64,000 nucleotides of DNA, from assembly GCF_000013205.1 (NCBI RefSeq), contig NC_007775.1, forward strand, positions 1,484,501 to 1,548,500, read 5' to 3'. The notes below the pieces were generated by a model. The model was given only the letters and a program-made list of their open reading frames with translations. It searched no databases and was not told the origin of the DNA. Each line of letters opens with the position of its first letter. Position 1 is the first letter of the stretch. This document shows, piece after piece, positions 10,683-17,528 of this stretch. The translations under genes and the position numbers were made by a program. The stretch is from Synechococcus sp. JA-3-3Ab. Its GTDB lineage: Bacteria; Cyanobacteriota; Cyanobacteriia; Thermostichales; Thermostichaceae.

Positions 10683-10984
10683 TTGCGGCTGAACTCCTCC
10701 AGCACATCCAACAAGTTCAGCAGGCTTTGCATCGGCAACAGATCCGCCAGGGGCAATTCTTTGCGCCCACCCCCCACTTTTACCGGGATCCGTTGCAAGA
10801 TCTCCGTGACCGCGTCCTCATCCACCTTGCCTGCCCTCACCTGGGGGGCCAGTTGTTCTGCCAAGAGGGTGTGCAGATGGGCATCCCGCAGGTAGAGGTG
10901 CCAGCGGGCTACATCGATGTAAACTTCCTCGCCAATGGCAGCGGCCAACTGCTCGATCTCTGGGTTGCTGGGCACTTGGGCCAT
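10670..10984 (-). CDS. DUF3181-like cyanobacterial protein
   Basis: A 104-residue soluble protein with no signal peptide or metal motif. The segment IGEEVYIDVARWHLYLRDAH followed by a helical C-terminus resembles the cyanobacterium-specific DUF3181 family, of unknown function. It lies between the Spy-like gene (51 bases away) and the SLH gene (13-base overlap) and is likely part of the same transcript. The family name is from memory of the pattern and is less certain than the gene call. Confidence 0.75.
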   Translation of the reverse strand: MAQVPSNPEIEQLAAAIGEEVYIDVARWHLYLRDAHLHTLLAEQLAPQVRAGKVDEDAVTEILQRIPVKVGGGRKELPLADLLPMQSLLNLLDVLEEFSRKWAQ

Positions 10985-11035
10985 CGCTCAGCTCCGTCAG
11001 TGGTTGCCCTCTGCCGATCATAACTTGGGCCCACC

Positions 11036-11677
11036 TCAGGGAGAGCTGGCGGCAGAGCGGGCCGGTAGAGGCAGGGCGAAGTTCTCTTGCAACTGCCGCA
11101 GCAGCAACAGGTGTTCCAGCGCCAGGCGATCCCGTTCTGTGCGCAACTGGCTCAGTTGGGCCTGAATTTGACGGATATCGGCCTCGTCAGAGTCCCAGGT
11201 TTGCAACAGGCGGTAGAGGCGCTCTTGTTGGTTGGCAATCTGCCGGTTCAGGCGGGCCAAGCGGCGGCTGAACTCCCTATCCATTTCCTCGGCCAGCTCG
11301 AGGTCGGGCAGCAGAGCCAGGCGATCCCAATGGATGCCCAGGTCGGCCAAGGTGGGGAGGGGCGGATCCAACTCCTTAAGGAGGGGGAAATCGGGAAAAG
11401 GCGATAGCTCTATCTCGGGAGAGGCCGGTTGGTTTTGGGCGGGGGTGGAAGCCTGAGAGCCGGCCAGCGGTTGGGTGAGACGGGATCTGGGTGAGGGCAG
11501 GTTGGTGGGCTCCAGGGCATGGGGATAAGGACGTGAGTCCTGCGGCGCTGCGAAATGGCTGCCACTGGGGTCAGCCTGGGCCGACAAGGATCCCAGACTA
11601 ACTAGCCAAAGGCAAACTGCCAAACCGCAAGCTCCGCGAACTGCTTTTTCCACCCTCCACTCCTCAATCTTTCTCAA
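11036..11677 (-). CDS. Periplasmic coiled-coil protein, Spy/CnrX-like
   Basis: A 213-residue protein with a signal peptide (hydrophobic CGLAVCLWLVSLGSL, cleavage near SAQA-D). A low-complexity Pro/Ser linker spans residues 40-100. Residues about 120-205 are two long charged helices around a short turn (LLQTWDSDEADIRQIQAQLS), the pattern of the Spy/CpxP/CnrX and metal-resistance sensors. The family senses metals or misfolded protein in the periplasm. It starts 12 bases after the anti-sigma gene, so it may be the sensor partner of SigG control. I see no obvious cluster of His or Met metal ligands. Confidence 0.7.
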   Translation of the reverse strand: MRKIEEWRVEKAVRGACGLAVCLWLVSLGSLSAQADPSGSHFAAPQDSRPYPHALEPTNLPSPRSRLTQPLAGSQASTPAQNQPASPEIELSPFPDFPLLKELDPPLPTLADLGIHWDRLALLPDLELAEEMDREFSRRLARLNRQIANQQERLYRLLQTWDSDEADIRQIQAQLSQLRTERDRLALEHLLLLRQLQENFALPLPARSAASSP

Positions 11678-11689
11678 GCCTGCTCAGAA

Positions 11690-12256
11690 TCATTCCCAGC
11701 TCACCTCGTCGCCGAGGTTCGGCGTTGTCTCAAACAAAATTGAGTAGGCATCTTGTTTTTGCCCCGGCTCGAACAGATAGCGCTGGGCAACCCGGGCAGA
11801 GGCAGGCACGATGGCCACCCGCACCGGCGGCTCCTCTAGCGACACCAACGGCTGGGGATGCGACCAACGCCAGCCTGCCCAGCCGGCTCCCGCCAAGGCC
11901 ACCCCAGCCGCTGCCACCCGTCCCCAAGGGGTGCCCCTGCACCGCCGCCAGCTCAGATCGAGCGCCGGCCTGCGGTCCAGCTCCTCGAACACGCGGCTGA
12001 TCAGCAGCTCTGTTTGGCCAGGATCCAAAGTTGGGGCCTTGAGGTTGGCCAAGCCGGCCTGCAAGGCTGCCAGTTGGCTGTACAGTTGCCGCGCTTGGGG
12101 ATCGCTGGCCAGCCAGTCTTCCACCTGCCGCGCCTCTTGGGGCGACAATTCCCCATCCAGGTAGGCGCTCAACTGTTCAAAGCGCTCCTCCACCAGCGGC
12201 AGTTCTGGCTGGGAGTCCTCGCGGTCGGGGTTAAGGTTGCCGCGAACCATGGTCAT
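11690..12256 (-). CDS. Membrane anti-sigma factor without zinc ligands
   Basis: A 188-residue single-span protein. The N-terminal cytosolic part has the anti-sigma signature RFEQLSAYLDGELSPQEARQVEDWL (given here as separate parts: residues 26-38 and 39-49). A membrane helix spans about residues 112-130, followed by a C-terminal domain outside. Zinc-binding family members carry H-x3-C-x2-C; here the Cys positions read ASDPQAR, so the fold would not bind zinc. Its ATG overlaps the sigG stop by 4 bases, a typical sigma/anti-sigma arrangement. It should hold SigG inactive until an envelope signal arrives. Confidence 0.85.
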   Translation of the reverse strand: MTMVRGNLNPDREDSQPELPLVEERFEQLSAYLDGELSPQEARQVEDWLASDPQARQLYSQLAALQAGLANLKAPTLDPGQTELLISRVFEELDRRPALDLSWRRCRGTPWGRVAAAGVALAGAGWAGWRWSHPQPLVSLEEPPVRVAIVPASARVAQRYLFEPGQKQDAYSILFETTPNLGDEVSWE

Positions 12257-12915
12257 TCACCATCGAGGTAGGGTTTTAGGGTGGATTGTAAGCGGGCGCG
12301 GGCGCGGGCAATGCGAGACTTAACGGTGCCCAAAGACACTCCTGTGATCTCGGCAATTTCCTCGTAGGCCATCCCCTGAATTTCCCGCAGCAGGATTGTC
12401 TGGCGAAAAACCTGAGGCAGGTCGCGGACGGCTTGGTGCAATTGCTCGTAAAACTCGCAGGTGGTGAGGTGCTCATGGGGGCTAGGGCTCTCGCTGGGCA
12501 GCTCCCATTCCACCTCACTGTCCCGCATCGAAATCGGGGCATCCAAAGAAAGGGGCTGCTGCTGCCGTTTGCGCTTGCGCAGCTCGTCATAGAACAGGTT
12601 GGTGGCAATCCGCCCCAACCAACTGCGAAACTTCGCCGGCTCCTGCAGCCGCTTTAGGTGGCGGTAGGCCCGGATCCAGACTTCCTGGGCCAGGTCGTGC
12701 CGGTCAGGCCAGTCGGGGGCCAGGTGGTAGAGCACCTTGTCCACATAGGCCTGGTGACGGCGTATCAGCTCAGCGAAGGCCTCGCGGTGGGGCCGGGATC
12801 CCTGCTGGCAGAGCAGCACCAGATCCACGTCAGCGAGCTTTTCGGGCCGCACAGGCACGTCCTTCACCCAGACCGACCAGCGCTGGCCACTGATGTCGCT
12901 GAGGGCAGCATCCAT
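12253..12915 (-). CDS. sigG: ECF-type (group 3) RNA polymerase sigma factor, SigG-like
   Basis: A 220-residue sigma factor with region 2 (FAELIRRHQAYVDKVLYHL, then HDLAQEVWIRAYRHL and the DNA-melting stretch FRSWLGRIATNLFYDELR) and region 4 with its helix-turn-helix (MAYEEIAEITGVSLGTVKSR). Together with the overlapping anti-sigma gene it resembles the cyanobacterial SigG locus. I chose the ATG at 12915; the frame is open to 13026 and the true start could lie upstream. Group 3 sigma factors usually respond to stress and often control their own operon. Confidence 0.88.
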   Translation of the reverse strand: MDAALSDISGQRWSVWVKDVPVRPEKLADVDLVLLCQQGSRPHREAFAELIRRHQAYVDKVLYHLAPDWPDRHDLAQEVWIRAYRHLKRLQEPAKFRSWLGRIATNLFYDELRKRKRQQQPLSLDAPISMRDSEVEWELPSESPSPHEHLTTCEFYEQLHQAVRDLPQVFRQTILLREIQGMAYEEIAEITGVSLGTVKSRIARARARLQSTLKPYLDGE

Positions 12916-13183
12916 AGGTACCCATAGATTATCGAAGGACAACGACGGAGGGATCCCCTCCCAAGCAGAACCTCTGTTAGCTAGACGATAATGGCGCAGT
13001 TTGAGTTCCTCCCGCTCGGCCCCCACTCCCCAAACTCAAGGCAGCTGCAAAGGTTCCAGAGGCCGCAGCGGCTACAAGCTCTCGGATTTTGGGGCAGGGG
13101 ACCCGACCTAGGGCGAACACTCTGCAGGATAGCCCTTGAGCCGGCGACTGGGCTACAGTGGGCTTGCGCTAGGGTCAACCGGC

Positions 13184-13891
13184 ATGAATTCTGATGTCTC
13201 TGCTGCCCTCCTCTCCGAGCTCAAGGCGGTGCCGACGCTGGCCCAACTCTCAGCAGCCTCTCTGCAATGGTTGGGATCCCAGGTCAAGCTGCGGGATATC
13301 CCGGCGGGACAGGCCCTCTTTATGCAAGATGCCTGGGGCAGCGTAGTTTATCTGATCCTCGCCGGCTGGGCTAAGGTGCGGCGGGCTTTGCGGGCGCAAG
13401 ACAGCACCAAAACCCTTGCCTTGCTCGGGCCGGGCGCTTGGGTGGGGGAAATGGCGGTGCTGGACGAAGCCCCCCGCTCGCGGGATGTGCTGGCCCTGAC
13501 CCCGCTGCGGGCGGCCGGGATCCCGGCGGCAACCTTCAAAGCGCTGATGTTGCGGGAGCCGCAACTGTGTTACCAGCTGGCCTGCAGCCTCTCCCGTCGC
13601 CTGCGCCTGGCCAATTTGCAGGCCGATCTGGATCGACAAAGCCCCCCGCTGCGGGTGGTGCATGCGCTGGTACAACTGGCAGAGGCCTTTGGCGAGAAAA
13701 CCGAGCAGGGCGTGCGCATTGTTTACCCTCCCCTCCAGGATTTGGCCGATATCAGCCAGGTCAGCCGGGAGGTAGCGGCGGCGGTGCTGGGCCGCCTGCA
13801 ACAGCAAGGGGTGATTCAGGTGTTGCCGGAGCACCAGTCTCTGCTGCTGGTGCAGTACGCCAAACTGGTAGAGGCCACCCGCCTGCTCTAG
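13184..13891 (+). CDS. Crp/Fnr-family transcription regulator
   Basis: A 235-residue regulator. Residues 15-125 form a cyclic-nucleotide-binding-type beta barrel, with GQALFMQDAWGSVVYLILAG and LLGPGAWVGEMAVLDEAPRS. The C-terminal helix-turn-helix is DLADISQVSREVAAAVLGRL followed by QQGVI. The phosphate-binding cassette Arg is present in the form APRSRDV, but its Arg/Ser context differs from classical cAMP binders, so the ligand is uncertain. There are no Fnr-type N-terminal cysteines. I chose the ATG at 13184. It is transcribed divergently from sigG. Confidence 0.9.
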   Translation: MNSDVSAALLSELKAVPTLAQLSAASLQWLGSQVKLRDIPAGQALFMQDAWGSVVYLILAGWAKVRRALRAQDSTKTLALLGPGAWVGEMAVLDEAPRSRDVLALTPLRAAGIPAATFKALMLREPQLCYQLACSLSRRLRLANLQADLDRQSPPLRVVHALVQLAEAFGEKTEQGVRIVYPPLQDLADISQVSREVAAAVLGRLQQQGVIQVLPEHQSLLLVQYAKLVEATRLL

Positions 13892-13920
13892 GTGCATCCG
13901 TCCTGTTTTGGAGACTGCCC

Positions 13921-14415
13921 ATGCGCCCCCGGCCCATCCCGCCCCGGCCCGGACAAGAATCCGTCTGGGACTACCCGCGCCCGCCCCGCCTGGAGCCAAC
14001 CGCCGAGCGGGTGGAAGTTTTCTTTAATGGCGAGCTCATCGCCCACAGCTGCCGCTGCTACCGCATCCTGGAAACCAGCCACCCGCCCACCTACTACATC
14101 CCCCCCGCCGATGTGCGGCTGGAGTATCTCCGCCCCAGCGCCCGCACCTCCTTCTGCGAGTTCAAAGGATCTGCCCGCTACTGGACGGTGCAAGTTGGAT
14201 CCCAGGTGGCCGTGGATGCCGCCTGGAGCTATCCGGATCCCAGCCCGGAGTTTTGGCCCATCCGCGACCACCTCGCTTTTTATGCGGGCCGCGTGCAGGA
14301 GTGCCGGGTGGATGGAGAACGAGTCCGGCCCCAGCCGGGAGATTTCTACGGCGGCTGGATTACCTCCAAGGTCGTAGGCCCCTTCAAGGGGGAGCCGGGG
14401 AGCTGGGACTGGTAG
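13921..14415 (+). CDS. DUF427 domain protein
   Basis: A 164-residue soluble protein. Residues 30-145 match the DUF427 fold: RVEVFFNGELIAHSCRCYRI, then YYIPPADVRLEYL, TSFCEFKGSARYWTV, AAWSYPDPSPEFWPIRDHLAFY, and a C-terminal VDGERVRPQPGDFYGGW. The Glu/Tyr/Trp-rich surface is conserved in the family, but no reaction is established. It begins 29 bases after the Crp gene and may share its transcript. Confidence 0.9.
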   Translation: MRPRPIPPRPGQESVWDYPRPPRLEPTAERVEVFFNGELIAHSCRCYRILETSHPPTYYIPPADVRLEYLRPSARTSFCEFKGSARYWTVQVGSQVAVDAAWSYPDPSPEFWPIRDHLAFYAGRVQECRVDGERVRPQPGDFYGGWITSKVVGPFKGEPGSWDW

Positions 14416-14525
14416 GCTCTAGGCAAGAGGGGATCCCTTTTGCCGAGGAAAAGGACTACAGTTAAGTCGATAGGGGTCAGGTGTCCAAAGACGCCTTGAC
14501 GCGAGCAGGAAAGCGGACAAAAGCC

Positions 14526-16502
14526 ATGACGGTGCGGGTGCCCCTCGACTACTACCGGGTTTTGATGCTGTCACCACGGGCGGACGAGCATCAGATCGAG
14601 CAGGCCTACCGAGAGCGGCTCGATCCCAAGCCGGGCGAGCGCTCTTGGCTGCTGGGGTTTTCGCCGCAGGCCGTGGAAGCTCGCGCTCAGCTTATTCAAG
14701 AGGCAGCCTCGGTGTTGCTTAACCCAGAGGCGCGACAAAACTACGACGAACACCTGACACCGGCGGATCCCACCCTGACGGTGGAAGAGCCCCTCTTGCC
14801 AGGAGTGCTGTGTTTGTATTGCGAAGTCGGAGAGTACCAAGCGGCCTTAGATTTGGCTCAACAGATGCTGGAGCAGGGCCACCCTGCCCGTTCTGACGCC
14901 ATTTTGGCGCGGGCCATCGCCCGGTTGGAGCTGGGCCGGGAAGCCTGGCAACAGGGATCCTACGAAGAGGCGGCGCGCTCTCTGCAGGCGGGCCTGGCGG
15001 AGCTGGAGGAGTATCAGGCTTTTCCGCAGCTGCAAGCAGAGCTCCGCCTTGATCTGGGCAAGCTGCGTCCCTACCGCATTTTGCAGCTCCTCAGCCTTGA
15101 GACTAGCGCCCCCGCCCAAATCGGCAAAGAGGCGCTTGCCGATCCTGTCCTGGCGCGGCAGCAAGGGCTTGCCCTCCTGAAAGCCATGCTGGACGAGCGG
15201 GGTGGCATTGAAGGAAGTGGGCAGGATGGCTCTGGCCTCAGCACAGAAGATTTCTTGCGCTTCATCCAGCGGGTGCGCCGTCACCTTACTCTCCAAGAAC
15301 AGCAGGAGCTGTTTGAGCGAGAGGCCGAGCGTCCCTCGCTGGTGGCCGCCTACTTGGCCGTGCAGGTGTTGCTGGCAGCAGGCTATCTGGAAAAACGTCC
15401 GGCCTTGGTGCGGCGTGCCCGCGGCTACTTGGCCCGCCTGGCCCAGCGGCAGGATGTCCATCTGGAGCAGGCCATCTGCAGCCTGTTGCTGGGGCAGACC
15501 GAGGAGGCGCTTGACCATCTGCGCTCCAGCCAAGAAACAGAGGCCCTGCAGTTTATCGAAGAACACTCCGCCGGCTCCCCTGACCATCTGCCGGGTCTGT
15601 GCCGCTTCACAGAAAGGTGGTTTCAAGAGGAGGTGTTCCCAGAGTTTCGCGGCCTGGAAACTGCCCAAGCAACCTTGCAAGCTTACTTCGACAACCCCCA
15701 GGTTCAGGCTTACCTGGACGAGATGCCCAGTCGCGAGAGCTCGCCGGCGGGGACGCTATCTCCCCCATCTTTCCACCCCGCACCCCATTTGCCTGCTATG
15801 GTGGGTGGCCCACGCCTAACTGAGCAAACACAAGAATCGCCTCGCCCGCCCGCCCCCTTTCCGCGGGGAGGGACAGCGCCTCCTCCAGAGCCCCCGCGTA
15901 TGTCCGATTTGCCCGCCTACCGGCGCGGCGAGGGGCCGGCCAAGCCCCCCTTCGAGGAAGGGATCCCACACGCCCACGAGTGGGGATCGCAGGAGGTGGA
16001 GCGTTACCGCCGCAGCCGCCTGGGATCCCGCCGTGGTCGGGGTGAGCGCCCTGCCATTCCCCTCGGCATCGGCTTGGCCGGAGTGGTCGGCGTGGGCATC
16101 CTCTCCCTGCTGGTGATCTGGCAGATGCTGAGGAGCCTGTTCACGCCGCCAGCGCCGCCGCTGGAGCAGCCCCAGGTGCAACTGGAGCAGCCGCCGGTTG
16201 CCATCGACGCTCCGGGCCAGCCAGAACCCACGCCTGAGCCTGAATTGACCGGCCCTCTGGCCGAGTGGCGGGGTGTGCGACAGGTGCGGGTGATTGCCAA
16301 TGAGGGCATTAACATTCGCCAGCAGCCCAGCCTGACTGGGGCTATCGTCGGGGCCGCCCCGCGCCAAGCTTTGCTGCGGGTGGTAGAGGTGCAGGCTGGC
16401 GAAGGACAGGTGCCTGTCTGGTTGCGCGTTGAGCGAGAGGGGGCCCCAGGGGGATGGGTCGCTGCCCAATCCGGCTCAACCCGTCTGGTGGAGCGACTCT
16501 AA
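14526..16502 (+). CDS. Ftn2/ZipN-like cell division protein with C-terminal SH3b domain
   Basis: A 658-residue protein. The N-terminus is a J-like domain starting MTVRVPLDYYRVL, typical of Ftn2/ZipN (plant ARC6), with ARQNYDEHL closing it; no HPD motif is seen. A long helical repeat region follows, then a Pro-rich stretch (about 415-510). One membrane helix lies near 512-532 (IPLGIGLAGVVGVGILSLLV). The last 75 residues look like a bacterial SH3 domain (INIRQQPSLTGAIVGAAP, VWLRVE, GGWVAAQ). Ftn2 proteins normally end in an ARC6-IMS domain instead. The family anchors FtsZ and organises the divisome. A GTG at 14481 is an alternative start, but homologues begin near the ATG used here. Confidence 0.82.
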   Translation: MTVRVPLDYYRVLMLSPRADEHQIEQAYRERLDPKPGERSWLLGFSPQAVEARAQLIQEAASVLLNPEARQNYDEHLTPADPTLTVEEPLLPGVLCLYCEVGEYQAALDLAQQMLEQGHPARSDAILARAIARLELGREAWQQGSYEEAARSLQAGLAELEEYQAFPQLQAELRLDLGKLRPYRILQLLSLETSAPAQIGKEALADPVLARQQGLALLKAMLDERGGIEGSGQDGSGLSTEDFLRFIQRVRRHLTLQEQQELFEREAERPSLVAAYLAVQVLLAAGYLEKRPALVRRARGYLARLAQRQDVHLEQAICSLLLGQTEEALDHLRSSQETEALQFIEEHSAGSPDHLPGLCRFTERWFQEEVFPEFRGLETAQATLQAYFDNPQVQAYLDEMPSRESSPAGTLSPPSFHPAPHLPAMVGGPRLTEQTQESPRPPAPFPRGGTAPPPEPPRMSDLPAYRRGEGPAKPPFEEGIPHAHEWGSQEVERYRRSRLGSRRGRGERPAIPLGIGLAGVVGVGILSLLVIWQMLRSLFTPPAPPLEQPQVQLEQPPVAIDAPGQPEPTPEPELTGPLAEWRGVRQVRVIANEGINIRQQPSLTGAIVGAAPRQALLRVVEVQAGEGQVPVWLRVEREGAPGGWVAAQSGSTRLVERL

Positions 16503-16565
16503 GCCTTTCCTGCTGCCAGCTTCCGTTCTCCTTTTGGGGGATAACCTGTCTCCCGTTTGCCTGCA

Positions 16566-17528
16566 GTGGATATTCTGCGCAATGCCCCGCTGGGAATCTA
16601 CCTGGAAGAGCCGCGCACCTGGCTGCACCGCCTCGATCCGCGCGTGAAGCTGGCCTGGCTGCTCAGCTTTCTGCTCAGCCCAATTTTGGCTGGCAATGGC
16701 TGGCGCCTGGCCGTGGTGGCGGTTCTGTTGTTCTTGACGGTGGCAGCCCGCCTGCCGCGTCGGGTCTGGTCGGGCCAGCTCTCGCTGGTGTTAGCCCTCA
16801 GCCTGCTCACTTTTGGGATCACCAGCTTCGCTCCCGATGGGTTGGGGGTTTTCCCGCAGCCGCAGCGGCAGGACGCGCAGGTGGTGGGCTATGGGCTCAT
16901 CCCCGGCTATGACGGGGGGGTGGAAGAGGGATCCCGCGCAGCAGCCAAGCGGGCCTGGCGGGAGCAAACCCGTGCCTGGCCGACTCCCTACCGCTACCGC
17001 TTGCTGCAGGTTTCCCTAGGGGAGCGAACCTTTCAGGTGTCCCGCCGTTCCCTGTCGGTGGCTTTGCGGCTGGGCACCCTCATCTTTACGCTGCTCTACG
17101 CCACCAATTTGTTTTTGCTGACCACAGCCCCAGAAGAGATCACAGAGGGGATCGGCCACCTGGTGCAGCCTCTAAAACGCTGGGGATGGCCAGTTGCGGA
17201 GGTGATCCTCACTCTCACCTTGGCGCTGCGCTTTCTGCCGCTGGTGATGGAGGAGGTGCAAAACCTGGTGCGGGCGGTGCGCACCCGCGATGTCCGCTGG
17301 GGATCCCTCAGCTTCCGGGGCGGGATCCAAACCCTGCTGGCTCTGGTGGAGCGCTTTTTTGAAAACCTGCTCCTGCGAGCAGAGCAGACAGCCATGGCCA
17401 TGCAGGCGCGTGGGCTGACCGGCCCCGACCACCCCTTGCGCTGGCACCGCCTACACCTGCGGCAGCTAGATCGCGGGGCGCTGGCCCTGCTGCCCCTGTT
17501 TTGGCTGCTGAGGGCCTTGTCCCCCTGA
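16566..17528 (+). CDS. EcfT-like transmembrane component of an ECF transporter (CbiQ family)
   Basis: About 320 residues. The N-terminus LRNAPLGIYLEEPRTWLHRL leads to the family's LDPRVKL motif. Several membrane helices follow, and the coupling-helix motif AMAMQARG is present near residue 275. A polar stretch of about 65 residues (QRQDAQVV to about RRSLSVAL) is inserted between helices, which is longer than in classical CbiQ. EcfT proteins join two ATPases to a substrate-binding protein; none of those partners is encoded nearby, so the substrate is unknown. I chose the GTG at 16566; a TTG three codons earlier is possible. Confidence 0.82.
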   Translation: MDILRNAPLGIYLEEPRTWLHRLDPRVKLAWLLSFLLSPILAGNGWRLAVVAVLLFLTVAARLPRRVWSGQLSLVLALSLLTFGITSFAPDGLGVFPQPQRQDAQVVGYGLIPGYDGGVEEGSRAAAKRAWREQTRAWPTPYRYRLLQVSLGERTFQVSRRSLSVALRLGTLIFTLLYATNLFLLTTAPEEITEGIGHLVQPLKRWGWPVAEVILTLTLALRFLPLVMEEVQNLVRAVRTRDVRWGSLSFRGGIQTLLALVERFFENLLLRAEQTAMAMQARGLTGPDHPLRWHRLHLRQLDRGALALLPLFWLLRALSP

